From assembly GCA_009711825.1 (NCBI GenBank), contig VEMY01000007.1, forward strand, positions 1 to 64,000: a stretch of DNA of 64,000 nucleotides, written 5' to 3'. Made by a program: the position numbers and the translations under genes. The DNA comes from Bacillota bacterium (GTDB lineage Bacteria; Bacillota; Proteinivoracia; UBA4975; VEMY01). Shown one piece after another: positions 9,178-18,269 of this stretch (position 1 is its first letter; the number at the start of each line of letters is the position of its first letter). The notes under the pieces are model-generated. The model made no database searches. It was not told where the DNA came from and worked only from the letters and a program-made list of their open reading frames with translations.

Positions 9178-9753
9178 ATGGCAGCAAAAAAACGTCTTAC
9201 TGCTTTTTTCGGTGGTGTTCTAGCCGGAATATTGATTTCACTGGTAATAATGACAGGTTTGGTATACCTGGGCAGCAAACAAGCTGTCGTGGTGCGGATT
9301 AATACCAATCTTCTAGCCGACACTCTCGAGGGTTCTGCACAGTATTTGGTGGAAAGCTCGATTCCAATTTACTTGGATGATGTCAAAGGCAATGTTCCGG
9401 ACGTAATTGGTTCCCGTGTGGAACAACAGTTTGATGATGCGCAACTAACCATGGGAGGCGTTTCATTCTCTCTGCCTCAGGAATTTGTTTACCAATTGGA
9501 AACTAATTATCAGGAAAGTTTAGTTCAGTCACTCAATGAGCTTCTGGATACGATGCCTGTAGAGGCGCTCAGCGATGAACTGGGCGAGGAAATTTCTGGA
9601 GCAGTTATCAATTCCCTGTACAGCGAATTCAATCATAAAATATTTGAATTCGAGTTCCTCTGGGGATTAATCACGTTACCGGTGCAAATTGAGCTCATCG
9701 ATATTCCCGGCGAGGATGATGTGAAATTGATTTTTGCGCCCAATGGTATTTAA
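9178..9753 (+). CDS. Membrane-anchored protein of unknown function
   Basis: Not recognised. The 191-residue product has a positively charged start (AAKKRLTA), one hydrophobic segment (about 10-33, FFGGVLAGILISLVIMTGLV) and an acidic extracytoplasmic domain of about 155 residues with alternating helix-like stretches. ATG at 9178 follows AGGGGGTG at 9164-9171. A TATACT box at 9153-9158 could be a -10 but has no clear -35. It lies between cheD and rpsB, the place of the single-pass protein SwrB in B. subtilis, but I see no sequence resemblance to claim orthology. Confidence 0.8.
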   Translation: MAAKKRLTAFFGGVLAGILISLVIMTGLVYLGSKQAVVVRINTNLLADTLEGSAQYLVESSIPIYLDDVKGNVPDVIGSRVEQQFDDAQLTMGGVSFSLPQEFVYQLETNYQESLVQSLNELLDTMPVEALSDELGEEISGAVINSLYSEFNHKIFEFEFLWGLITLPVQIELIDIPGEDDVKLIFAPNGI

Positions 9754-9763
9754 GCGTATTCAA

Positions 9764-9809
9764 ACACCAAGTCCAAAGTAAGGGCTTTTTGACACTTAGA
9801 AGTTGGTGT
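9764..9809 (+). repeat. Short inverted repeat before the rpsB promoter
   Basis: ACACCAA at 9764-9770 and TTGGTGT at 9803-9809 form a 7-bp inverted repeat around a 32-base interval. There is no T-run, so a terminator is unlikely. The 9754-9873 stretch otherwise holds nothing I can identify. Confidence 0.3.
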
Positions 9810-9873
9810 CAACAACCGCGGTTTAAAGCCAGGTAAAAAGAAAGGTATTTGGCTGCAGCGTTAAAAAACGTGG

Positions 9874-9902
9874 TTGTCAAGCAAGTAACAATTTGGTATA
9901 CT
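9874..9902 (+). promoter_or_regulatory. Sigma-A promoter for rpsB
   Basis: TTGTCA (9874-9879) and TATACT (9897-9902) with a 17-base spacer, five of six matches in each box. This is among the best promoters in the window, as expected for a ribosomal protein gene. Transcription would start near 9909. Confidence 0.85.
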
Positions 9903-9908
9903 TCTTTG

Positions 9909-10005
9909 GTGAGCACACACACCTGTGGATGTTTGCCCTGGTGCCCGTCAGGGTTGGGTCAACAGTTGAAGCAGGTGGAGGAAAAACCAGAGAGGAGGTG
10001 TAGGT
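9909..10005 (+). promoter_or_regulatory. rpsB 5' leader with alternative pairings
   Basis: A leader of about 97 bases. CCCTG (9936-9940) pairs with CAGGG (9949-9953). CACCTG (9920-9925) can pair with CAGGTG (9972-9977), enclosing that hairpin. The same CACCT can instead pair with AGGTG at 9996-10000, which is the rpsB Shine-Dalgarno. Two exclusive pairings suggest an autoregulatory leader bound by protein S2, a known habit of ribosomal operons; this is inference. Confidence 0.4.
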
Positions 10006-10704
10006 ATGTCTGTTGTTACCATGAAGCAATTGTTGGAGGCCGGTGTTCATTTTGGTCATCAAACCAGACGCTGGAATCCTAAGATGGCGCCATACATTTT
10101 TACCGAGCGTAACGGTATCTATGTCATTGATTTGCAAAAAACTGTACAAAAGTTGGACGAGGCATTTGCTTATGTCAAAAACTTGATAACTGACGGTGGC
10201 TCCCTGATGTTTGTGGGTACCAAAAAACAAGCTCAGGAAGCGATTGAAAAGGAAGCTACCCGGTGTGGTATGTTCTATGTCAATCAGCGTTGGTTGGGCG
10301 GAATGTTGACCAATTTTGACACAATCAGCAAGCGGGTACAGCGGTTGAAGGATCTTGAACAGATGGAAGAGGATGGTACTTTTGACGTCCTGCCCAAAAA
10401 AGAAGTTATTAAGCTTAGACATGAACGGGATAAGCTGGATAAATTTCTTCGCGGCATCAAGGAAATGCATAAACTCCCCGATGCCCTGTTTGTGGTAGAT
10501 CCCCGTAAAGAGAAAATTGCTGTGGCCGAAGCCAGAAAGCTCAATATCCCGATTATTGCCATTGTTGATACCAACTGTGACCCAGACGAAGTTGATATCA
10601 TTATCCCTGGCAACGACGATGCTATCAGGGCTGTTAATTTGATTTCCGGATGCATGGCCGATGCAGTCTTGGCAGGTAAACAGGGTGAGCAGATAGCAGA
10701 ATAA
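10006..10704 (+). CDS. rpsB: 30S ribosomal protein S2
   Basis: Small-subunit protein needed for S1/mRNA placement. The 232-residue sequence has the family signatures [34 protein letters not shown] and [19 protein letters not shown] at 10006 follows GAGGAGGTG. Gene order rpsB-tsf-pyrH-frr is the standard bacterial one. An attenuator-like hairpin separates it from tsf. Confidence 0.98.
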   Translation: MSVVTMKQLLEAGVHFGHQTRRWNPKMAPYIFTERNGIYVIDLQKTVQKLDEAFAYVKNLITDGGSLMFVGTKKQAQEAIEKEATRCGMFYVNQRWLGGMLTNFDTISKRVQRLKDLEQMEEDGTFDVLPKKEVIKLRHERDKLDKFLRGIKEMHKLPDALFVVDPRKEKIAVAEARKLNIPIIAIVDTNCDPDEVDIIIPGNDDAIRAVNLISGCMADAVLAGKQGEQIAE

Positions 10705-10712
10705 AAGTGGAG

Positions 10713-10749
10713 GGTGAGAGTAAATTGCTTGTTTACTCTTACCTTTTTT
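10713..10749 (+). terminator. Attenuator-like terminator between rpsB and tsf
   Basis: A 12-bp stem with one G-U pair (10713-10724 with 10732-10743), a 7-base loop and six T residues (10744-10749). It lies between two genes that are normally cotranscribed, so partial termination is likely and would lower tsf relative to rpsB. Confidence 0.8.
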
Positions 10750-10779
10750 AAATCAGCAACAGAGCTAGGAGGAATGAAC

Positions 10780-11427
10780 ATGGTTAGCAGTGATAAGATC
10801 AAAGAACTCCGTAGTATTACCGGAGCGGGTTTCCTCGATTGCAAAAAAGTGCTAGTAGAAACTGACGGGGATATGGATAAAGCTGTCGACATACTTCGGG
10901 AAAAAGGGCTGGCTGCTGCCGCCAAAAAGGCAGACCGGGTTACCGCAGAAGGGATTGTTGATTCCTACATACATGGTAACGGGCGTATCGGCGTATTGGT
11001 TGAAGTCAACTGCGAGACAGATTTTGTGGCTAAAACAGATGATTTCAAGAGCTTTGTTCATGACATTGCCATGCATATTGCTGCTTCTGATCCCCAGTAC
11101 GTCAGCAGTGATTTGGTTCCTGCCGAAGTCACTGAGCGGGAGCGTTCTGTGCTGTTGAATCAGACAATTAACGAAGGCAAAAAACCGGAGATTGCAGAAA
11201 AAATCGTTGCCGGCCGCATGGCCAAATTTTACAAGGAAATATGTCTATTGGAGCAACCTTTTGTCAAGGATCCGGATATCAGCGTTCAAGATTTAATTAA
11301 GCAAAAGGTAGCTCAATTTGGCGAGAATATCACCATTCGCCGGTTTGCACGCTTCGCCATGGGTGAAGGACTAGAAAAGCGGGAAGACGATTTTGCTGCC
11401 GAAGTGGCGAAGATGCAAAAACAGTAA
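10780..11427 (+). CDS. tsf: Elongation factor Ts
   Basis: Nucleotide exchange factor for EF-Tu. The 215-residue protein starts with the UBA-like domain ([19 protein letters not shown]) and has the exchange motif [13 protein letters not shown]. It is the short form with a single-core subdomain, common in Clostridia and Thermotoga, against about 290 residues in Bacillus and E. coli. The ATG at 10780 is preferred over that at 10774 because AGGAGG (10767-10772) is then seven bases away. Closed by its own terminator. Confidence 0.96.
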   Translation: MVSSDKIKELRSITGAGFLDCKKVLVETDGDMDKAVDILREKGLAAAAKKADRVTAEGIVDSYIHGNGRIGVLVEVNCETDFVAKTDDFKSFVHDIAMHIAASDPQYVSSDLVPAEVTERERSVLLNQTINEGKKPEIAEKIVAGRMAKFYKEICLLEQPFVKDPDISVQDLIKQKVAQFGENITIRRFARFAMGEGLEKREDDFAAEVAKMQKQ

Positions 11428-11430
11428 TTA

Positions 11431-11453
11431 GGAGCACGTAAGTGCTCTTTTTT
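11431..11453 (+). terminator. Intrinsic terminator after tsf
   Basis: GAGCAC / GTGCTC stem with a GTAA loop followed by six T residues. Confidence 0.88.
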
Positions 11454-11508
11454 CTGAAAAGAAGGGATTGCAACAAAAACGTCGAAATTAAAATTGGAGG
11501 GAAAGTAA

Positions 11509-12225
<717 letters not shown>

Positions 12226-12229
12226 AAAG

Positions 12230-12787
12230 GTGTTAACTGAGATTTACAGCGAAACTGAATCTAGAATGGCCAAGGCAATTATCGCGCTAAAAAATGATTT
12301 TAACAGCGTCCGGGCCGGTAGGGCGAATCCAGCGTTGTTAGATCGGTTGGTGGTTGAATATTATGGAGTGCCGACGCCAATAAAACAAATGGCCAATGTT
12401 TCGGCTCCGGAACCCCGGCTCTTGGTGATACAGCCCTGGGACAAGACATCACTGCCTGATATCGAAAAGGCGATTCAAAAGTCTGACCTTGGTCTCACTC
12501 CCAACAATGACGGCAGCATCATTCGTCTAGCAATCCCCCAATTAACTGAAGAGCGACGGAGTGAATTGGTACGCGTTGTCCGTAAGAAAGCTGAAGATGG
12601 ACGTGTATCAGTGCGTAACATTCGCCGCGACGCCAATGATATGATTAAAGACCTTGGTAAAGAAGGGGAAATTACTGAAGACGAGGAGAGAAAGGGTCAG
12701 GAACAGATCCAAAAGATTACCGACGACTTTATCAATCAGGTCGATGACCTCCTGGCAAAAAAAGAAGCCGAAATCATGGAGGTATAA
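12230..12787 (+). CDS. frr: Ribosome recycling factor
   Basis: Splits post-termination ribosomes together with EF-G. The 185-residue protein has the family core (VRAGRANPALLDRLVVEYYG, PLTEERR-like region at PQLTEERRSELVRVVRKKAED, and VRNIRRDANDMIK). GTG start at 12230, just after pyrH, with AGAAAGG upstream. Confidence 0.97.
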   Translation: MLTEIYSETESRMAKAIIALKNDFNSVRAGRANPALLDRLVVEYYGVPTPIKQMANVSAPEPRLLVIQPWDKTSLPDIEKAIQKSDLGLTPNNDGSIIRLAIPQLTEERRSELVRVVRKKAEDGRVSVRNIRRDANDMIKDLGKEGEITEDEERKGQEQIQKITDDFINQVDDLLAKKEAEIMEV

Positions 12788-12810
12788 ACGCCCCCTTTGG
12801 GGCGTTCTTC
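12787..12810 (+). terminator. Weak terminator or attenuator after frr
   Basis: A GC-rich stem AACGCCCC / GGGGCGTT (12787-12794 with 12799-12806) starts in the frr stop codon. The following CTTC is poor in T, so release would be weak and uppS is probably still cotranscribed. Confidence 0.5.
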
Positions 12811-12827
12811 ACTGAGGGGGGAAGCTG

Positions 12828-13574
12828 ATGTTTGGCAAATGGTTTTTGGCAAAGCGCAGACACAAGCTGCGGAAGGATAAAATTCCACGCCATATCGCGA
12901 TAATAATGGATGGTAACGGCCGCTGGGCACGGCGCCGGGGGCTGCCCCGGGTAGCGGGCCATAAAGCGGGCATGGATGCAATTCAACGTTGTCTCGAGGG
13001 AATGCGCTCATTGGATGTAAGGTATTTAACCCTCTATGCCTTCTCCACTGAGAATTGGCGACGCCCCCGGACCGAAGTGGATTTCCTGATGGATTTACCC
13101 AAACAGTTTATTGGACAAGAGTTGGACACACTAACTAAAAACAACATTCGCCTTGGAGTTATTGGCGATTTAGATGGTCTACCACAACATACCCGGGAAG
13201 CTATTTGTCATGGAATAGAAAAGACCAGAGACAATGATGGACTTTTTTTAAACTTTGCGCTTAATTACGGGGGGAGGGATGACTTGGTCAGGGCGGCTCA
13301 GATAATCGCCCGCCAGGTCGCTGCCGGTGAACTGAGCCCCGACCTGATAGACAAAGAATCACTGTCTGCAGCCCTTTACACCAGAGGTATTCCCGATCCT
13401 GATTTGGTGATACGGACAAGCGGTGAAGTCCGAATCAGTAATTTTATGCTTTGGCAGATTGCTTACTCAGAATTATGTTTTGTTGACTGTTTTTGGCCAG
13501 ATTTTGACGAGGAGCATCTGCTGCGGGCCGTTGAAACGTTCCAGCGCCGCAATCGTCGCTTCGGCGGGGTCTAA
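12828..13574 (+). CDS. uppS: Undecaprenyl diphosphate synthase (cis-prenyltransferase)
   Basis: Makes the C55 lipid carrier for cell wall synthesis from farnesyl diphosphate and isopentenyl diphosphate. The 248-residue protein contains catalytic Asp28 in IIMDGNGRWA, the YAFSTENWRRP motif and a C-terminal RTSGEVRISNFMLWQ...E box. The usual Gln after SGE is Val here, a small deviation. The following genes cdsA, dxr, rseP and ispG extend the lipid/isoprenoid theme. ATG at 12828 after a run of six G. Confidence 0.96.
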   Translation: MFGKWFLAKRRHKLRKDKIPRHIAIIMDGNGRWARRRGLPRVAGHKAGMDAIQRCLEGMRSLDVRYLTLYAFSTENWRRPRTEVDFLMDLPKQFIGQELDTLTKNNIRLGVIGDLDGLPQHTREAICHGIEKTRDNDGLFLNFALNYGGRDDLVRAAQIIARQVAAGELSPDLIDKESLSAALYTRGIPDPDLVIRTSGEVRISNFMLWQIAYSELCFVDCFWPDFDEEHLLRAVETFQRRNRRFGGV

Positions 13575-13583
13575 GGAGGACAT

Positions 13584-14357
13584 ATGCGAGCAAGAATTAT
13601 AACAGCTGCACTTGGGTTGCCACTGGTATTGGCAGCGGTGTATCTGGGAACTTGGTATTTTTTTATTGCAATTGGTATAGTGACTGTGTTGGCTCTGTAT
13701 GAATTTTCTACGCTGTTTTATGTGAAAAAGGCATGGCTTTGGAGCCTTGCTCTGACGTTACCCTGGTATTTGAATCTTGCCGTCGATGGACTGATTTCTG
13801 CGGACGTCTATCTGCTGCTTTATCTGACAGTTGTTCCAATAGTGGTGCTGGTTCTACTCAACAAGACACTGAAAATTCCCCAGGGACTGGCGCTTATTTT
13901 CGGCGGCCTCTATATCCCGATGTTGCTATCGACTTTAGTGTTGATTCGTCAGTTGAACAACGGGCTTGCCTTGGTGTTTGCGGTGCTCTTTCTCACTTGG
14001 GGAACCGATACAGGGGCATACTTTATCGGTAAAGCCTTTGGCAAAGCAAAGCTTGCGCCAATGATTTCTCCCAATAAGTCCTGGGCAGGCGCAATTGGTG
14101 GTCTCGGCGCCGCTGTGATTATTGCCTTTGTATTTGGAATACTAACAGATGCCAATCTTTATGGTATAATTGCCTGGGGCTTTGTTGTGTCGACCGCTGG
14201 CCAACTGGGTGACCTTTGTGAATCGGCAATTAAGCGGTTCGCAGGCATTAAAGATTCAGGCAACTTGCTGCCTGGGCATGGTGGATTTTATGACCGGATC
14301 GACAGTTTGTTGTTTACATCGGCAATCAGTTATATCTTCTTTACGGTGGGTATATAG
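13584..14357 (+). CDS. cdsA: Phosphatidate cytidylyltransferase
   Basis: Makes CDP-diacylglycerol from phosphatidate and CTP, the branch point for phospholipids. The 257-residue integral membrane protein has about seven hydrophobic segments and the C-terminal signature with GDLCESAIKRFAGIKDSG...LPGHGGFYDRIDSL. It feeds pgsA, found at 50148. ATG at 13584 follows AGGAGG closely. Confidence 0.96.
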   Translation: MRARIITAALGLPLVLAAVYLGTWYFFIAIGIVTVLALYEFSTLFYVKKAWLWSLALTLPWYLNLAVDGLISADVYLLLYLTVVPIVVLVLLNKTLKIPQGLALIFGGLYIPMLLSTLVLIRQLNNGLALVFAVLFLTWGTDTGAYFIGKAFGKAKLAPMISPNKSWAGAIGGLGAAVIIAFVFGILTDANLYGIIAWGFVVSTAGQLGDLCESAIKRFAGIKDSGNLLPGHGGFYDRIDSLLFTSAISYIFFTVGI

Positions 14358-14361
14358 ATAT

Positions 14362-15525
14362 ATGAAGCGGATTGCAATTCTTGGTTCAACTGGATCGGTG
14401 GGCAAACAGACATGTGCTGTCCTATCGCGATATCCCGATAAATATCGAGTGGAGATTCTGGTTGCCCGGCAAAGCGTAGATGTTATCGAACAGCAAATCA
14501 AAGAATTTTCTCCCCGTTGGGTCGTGTTAACCGAACCTGCGGCGGCACATGCATTAAAGAACAGAATTTCCCACCTCGATAATGTTGAGATTCTATCGGG
14601 AGTTCAGGCGGTTATTCAAGTGCTAGAACACGTACGCCCTGATCTCTTGGTGGCAGCTATGGTTGGCAGCTCCGGGTTGTTGCCGGTTGTCAAGGCGATC
14701 GAGTATGGAATTGATATTGCCCTGGCTAACAAAGAAGTTTTGGTAATGGCGGGGGCATTAATTAATCGGTTACGTCGTAAACACAATGTCCGGATTCTGC
14801 CCTTGGACAGCGAACACTCTGCTATTTTTCAGTGTTTGTCCGGAACCCAGCATCAGGACCTTAAGCGGATTGTACTAACCGCATCCGGCGGCCCCTTCCG
14901 GGGGCGGACAGTCAGAGAACTGAAAGCAGTAACGCCCGCTGAAGCGGTGGCCCATCCCAACTGGTCGATGGGCGCAAAAATTTCCGTTGATTCGGCAACG
15001 CTAATGAATAAGGGTTTGGAAGTGATTGAAGCTCATTGGTTGTTTGGCGTGCATGTGGACCAAATTAAAGTATTGGTTCACCCGCAAAGCATAGTTCACT
15101 CGATGGTTGAGTTTAAAGACGGGTCGGTGCTGGCGCAATTGGGTGTTCCTTCTATGGAATTGCCAATTCAGTTGGCGTTGTCTTGGCCTGAGCGTTGGTC
15201 AAGTCCGGATGAGTATTTTGTTGACTGGCTAAATCTGCCATCCTTGACTTTTGAGGCGCCGGACAACGAAACATTTCCCTGTCTGAATCTAGCATATCAG
15301 GCCTTAAGAGCCGGTGGTAATGCGCCAACTGTGCTGAGCGTTGCCAATGACATCTGTGTGGAGGCATTCTTGGAAACCAGGTTGGAATTTTTAATGATTC
15401 CACAAGTTATCGAAATGGCACTGGCGTCGGTTCCCCATCGGGAAGCGTTGGAATTAGATGAAATACTGACTTCGGTTGCGGCGACAAAGGAGATTGTGCC
15501 CGGAGTTATTAATAATATGAGGTGA
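14362..15525 (+). CDS. dxr: 1-deoxy-D-xylulose 5-phosphate reductoisomerase
   Basis: Second step of the MEP isoprenoid pathway, reducing DXP to MEP with NADPH. The 387-residue protein has the NADPH motif ILGSTGSVGKQT, the substrate/metal motifs LPLDSEHSAIFQ and TASGGPFRG, and MNKGLEVIEAHWLF. Upstream in-frame codons exist back to 14170 but lie inside cdsA; the ATG at 14362 gives the conserved MKRIAILGSTG start. ispG, a later step of the pathway, is two genes downstream. Confidence 0.96.
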   Translation: MKRIAILGSTGSVGKQTCAVLSRYPDKYRVEILVARQSVDVIEQQIKEFSPRWVVLTEPAAAHALKNRISHLDNVEILSGVQAVIQVLEHVRPDLLVAAMVGSSGLLPVVKAIEYGIDIALANKEVLVMAGALINRLRRKHNVRILPLDSEHSAIFQCLSGTQHQDLKRIVLTASGGPFRGRTVRELKAVTPAEAVAHPNWSMGAKISVDSATLMNKGLEVIEAHWLFGVHVDQIKVLVHPQSIVHSMVEFKDGSVLAQLGVPSMELPIQLALSWPERWSSPDEYFVDWLNLPSLTFEAPDNETFPCLNLAYQALRAGGNAPTVLSVANDICVEAFLETRLEFLMIPQVIEMALASVPHREALELDEILTSVAATKEIVPGVINNMR

Positions 15526-15531
15526 TTTTTT

Positions 15532-16545
15532 ATGACTGTTTTGGTGGCAATGATTGTTTTCGGTGTCATCATTTTAGTACATGAGTTGGGGCATTTTTTG
15601 GCCGCCCGGCGAGTTGGCATTGATGTCGAGGAATTTGCAATCGGTTTTGGGCCGAAGTTGTTCGGCTTTAAGCCCGGGGCAACTCAATACTCTGTACGGT
15701 TGCTCCCCCTGGGGGGCTACGTGCGCATGCTGGGTGAAGAAGAAGATTTATATACCGAAAACCCTGGCAGCTATCAAAACAAAACTCCGCTCCAGAGGAT
15801 GTTTGTTATCGCCGCCGGTCCGGTAATGAATTTTGTCTTAGCGCTGGTGCTGTTTATGGTTATTTTCGGCGCCTTTGGCATTTACGTCAATGAACCGCTG
15901 ATAGGCAGCGTTACTCCGGGCCTGCCGGCCGCCGAAAGTGGCTTGCAACCGGGTGACAGAATACTGAGCATGAATGGCACAGAACCGGAAACCTGGACTG
16001 ATCTGCAGCAATATATTCATGGTAGTGATGGTCAACCAATAAACATGACTGTTCAAAGGGATGCACAGATGGTTGAGCTAACTGTCGTTCCCCGGGATGC
16101 CGGCGAATTTTACGAAATTGGCATTGGGATGTCAAGTCGTCGCTTACCGGTCTTGGAAAGTATAAAAAGAGGGTTTCAGGAGACTTACTACCTGACCCTG
16201 GCAATTTTTGAAAGTATAGTTATGATTTTTACCAGGCAAATTCCTGCAGAAGATATTGCCGGTCCGATTGGAATAGTCCACTTTATTGGTCAGGCAGCAC
16301 GCGCTGGTATCATTAACGTGCTCTCCCTGGCCGCTCTAATCAGCGTCAATCTTGGTATTTTCAATCTTCTGCCAATCCCCGCCTTGGATGGCAGCAAATT
16401 GGTCATCCTTGGGGTAGAGCTTGTGCGGCGCAAGCCGCTGGACCCCCATAAGGAAAACCTGGTCCATTTGGTCGGATTTGCCCTATTAATCTCACTGATG
16501 ATTTTTGTTATGTATCAAGATATTCTCCGGATATTAAATATGTAG
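15532..16545 (+). CDS. rseP: Site-2 intramembrane zinc protease RseP/RasP
   Basis: Cleaves transmembrane substrates such as anti-sigma factors and signal peptides. The 337-residue protein has the zinc site HELGH at 17-21 in the first membrane segment, a PDZ domain in the middle (about 115-185, VTPGLPAAESGLQPGDRI), and the second active-site motif NLLPIPALDGSKL near the C-terminus. ATG at 15532 after GAGGTGAT. Neighbours dxr and ispG are its usual company. Confidence 0.95.
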   Translation: MTVLVAMIVFGVIILVHELGHFLAARRVGIDVEEFAIGFGPKLFGFKPGATQYSVRLLPLGGYVRMLGEEEDLYTENPGSYQNKTPLQRMFVIAAGPVMNFVLALVLFMVIFGAFGIYVNEPLIGSVTPGLPAAESGLQPGDRILSMNGTEPETWTDLQQYIHGSDGQPINMTVQRDAQMVELTVVPRDAGEFYEIGIGMSSRRLPVLESIKRGFQETYYLTLAIFESIVMIFTRQIPAEDIAGPIGIVHFIGQAARAGIINVLSLAALISVNLGIFNLLPIPALDGSKLVILGVELVRRKPLDPHKENLVHLVGFALLISLMIFVMYQDILRILNM

Positions 16546-16554
16546 GTGAGGGAC

Positions 16555-17622
16555 TTGCTTAAGCGTAGAAAAACACGCCGTGTCCGGATTGGTAGTTTGT
16601 ATATTGGCTCCACAGAGCCGGTCTTGATCCAATCAATGACCAATACGGATACAGGTGATATTAATGCAACTATAGATCAAATTCGGGCACTGACAGAGGC
16701 CGGCTGCGAAGCGGTGCGCATTGCTGTGCCAGATAAACGTGTCGTTGGTGGCCTTACCCGAATAAAAGCTGCCGCCACAGTACCTTTAATTGCAGACATT
16801 CATTTTGACCTTTCATTGGCTCTCGACGCGTTGGCGGCCGGTTTCGATAAGCTGCGTATTAATCCCGGCACATTGGGAAATTCTCGCCTTTTGCGGGAAG
16901 TTGCTAGAGCTGCAGTTGACCAAGATGTCTCGATTCGAGTAGGTGTAAACTCCGGCTCCATACATCGTGGCTATGCAAATTTGCCCATGCATGAGGCACT
17001 GGCCAAAAGTGCTGAATATTACTGCCAACAGTTGGAGTCCTTTGGCTGTCATAACTTAGTCGTATCGCTTAAGTCGTCCTCGGTGGAACAGACAGTGCTG
17101 GCCACGCGACTATTTGCCGCCAGCTCAGACTATCCATTGCACCTGGGGGTAACGGAGGCCGGAACATTATCCGGCAGCGTAATTAAATCGTCCATTGGCA
17201 TCGGTACGCTCCTGGTGGACGGCATCGGCGATACAATTCGGGTTTCTGTCACCGGTTCTCCGCTGGAAGAAATTCCGATTGCCCGTGGCATTCTACGGTC
17301 GCTTAATTTACGTCCGGGATCGGAGCTGGTAAGTTGCCCCACCTGCGGGCGCTGCAGTTTTCCTTTGGCGGAGGCGGCCCAGCAAGTGGAGGAGCGCCTG
17401 AATAAGAACAACTGCCAGTTGAAGGTCGCAGTCATGGGATGCGCGGTAAATGGCCCCGGTGAGGCCAAAGAAGCCGATTTGGGGATTGCTTTCGGCCCGC
17501 ACAAGGGAGTGCTGTTTGCAAAAGGAGAGGTTGTAAAGACAATGCCCAACTCCAAACTGGTCAAAGAATTGCTGACCAGAATCGAGCATGTTTGTAAGGG
17601 CGATCAGGAGAGGAGGGACTGA
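16555..17622 (+). CDS. ispG: 4-hydroxy-3-methylbut-2-enyl diphosphate synthase (flavodoxin/ferredoxin)
   Basis: Iron-sulfur enzyme of the MEP pathway converting MEcPP to HMBPP. The protein (355 residues from this start) has the TIM-barrel signature VLIQSMTNTDT, and the cluster cysteines in SCPTCGRCSF and VMGCAVNGPGEAKEADLGIA. The start is uncertain: a GTG at 16546 abuts the rseP stop but has no Shine-Dalgarno, while the TTG at 16555 has AGGTGA five bases away and gives the family-like MLKRRKTRRVRIG. In B. subtilis proS and polC occupy the place that ispG and the next two genes hold here. Confidence 0.94.
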   Translation: MLKRRKTRRVRIGSLYIGSTEPVLIQSMTNTDTGDINATIDQIRALTEAGCEAVRIAVPDKRVVGGLTRIKAAATVPLIADIHFDLSLALDALAAGFDKLRINPGTLGNSRLLREVARAAVDQDVSIRVGVNSGSIHRGYANLPMHEALAKSAEYYCQQLESFGCHNLVVSLKSSSVEQTVLATRLFAASSDYPLHLGVTEAGTLSGSVIKSSIGIGTLLVDGIGDTIRVSVTGSPLEEIPIARGILRSLNLRPGSELVSCPTCGRCSFPLAEAAQQVEERLNKNNCQLKVAVMGCAVNGPGEAKEADLGIAFGPHKGVLFAKGEVVKTMPNSKLVKELLTRIEHVCKGDQERRD

Positions 17623-17623
17623 A

Positions 17624-18253
17624 ATGAAAGTTGCTGCCATCGTTCCTGCATATAATGAAGAAAATACGATTGCTGCAGTTGTCAAAGTTTTGTTGGCTTC
17701 AACCCTGATTGACCAGACTATTGTTGTCAGTGACGGCTCAACTGACAATACCGCAACCATTGCCTCCCGGTTGGGGGCGTTGGTGGTTAATCTGCCGGAA
17801 AACGTCGGCAAAGGCGGGGCAATGATGGCCGGCATCAAACAGACTGACGCGGATTACATAATGTTTTTAGATGCTGATTTAATCGGGTTGCAGAAGCGCC
17901 ATATCGAGGAATTACTTGCGCCTGTTATCGAAGGTAATAACGATATGTCTCTGGGGGTTTTTAAGAAAGGCCGACGGACAACCGATCTCGCTCAAAAAGT
18001 TGCCCCTTACTTAAGCGGTCAGCGAGTGATTTGTTCACGTTTATTAAAGTCAATGCCAGATATTGATATTGCCCGTTTCGGTGTGGAGTTGGCGTTGACC
18101 CGCTATGTTGAAGAGCATGAAATTCGCTATGAGGTTGTTGAGCTTGATGACTTGAGTCATGTAATGAAAGAAGAAAAGCTGGGTTTTTGGAAAGGGTTTC
18201 GCGCCCGTTTAAAAATGTACTGGGAGATTTTAGCTTACCTCTTGAAAAACTAA
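17624..18253 (+). CDS. Family 2 glycosyltransferase
   Basis: Probable sugar transferase of the DPM1/GT2 type using a nucleotide sugar. The 209-residue soluble protein shows the GT-A start AIVPAYNEENTIAAVV, VVSDGSTDNT, and the metal-binding FLDADL. There is no C-terminal membrane domain, so it may work on a soluble or peripheral acceptor. ATG at 17624 is selected by GAGAGGAGGG upstream. It begins one base after the ispG stop. Acceptor and product are unknown; the isoprenoid context could suggest a polyprenyl phosphate sugar, but that is inference. Confidence 0.85.
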   Translation: MKVAAIVPAYNEENTIAAVVKVLLASTLIDQTIVVSDGSTDNTATIASRLGALVVNLPENVGKGGAMMAGIKQTDADYIMFLDADLIGLQKRHIEELLAPVIEGNNDMSLGVFKKGRRTTDLAQKVAPYLSGQRVICSRLLKSMPDIDIARFGVELALTRYVEEHEIRYEVVELDDLSHVMKEEKLGFWKGFRARLKMYWEILAYLLKN

Positions 18254-18269
18254 GCCAGAGGTGATGTAA

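Noticed and set aside
9877-10470. Minus-strand open frame of 197 codons over the rpsB start
   Set aside because: It would cover the rpsB promoter, leader and 5' coding region; rpsB is certain, and no domain is visible in the reverse frame.
11468-11494. Promoter before pyrH (TTGCAA and TAAAAT)
   Set aside because: The spacer is only 15 bases and the -10 nearly touches the pyrH Shine-Dalgarno, leaving no room for a leader.
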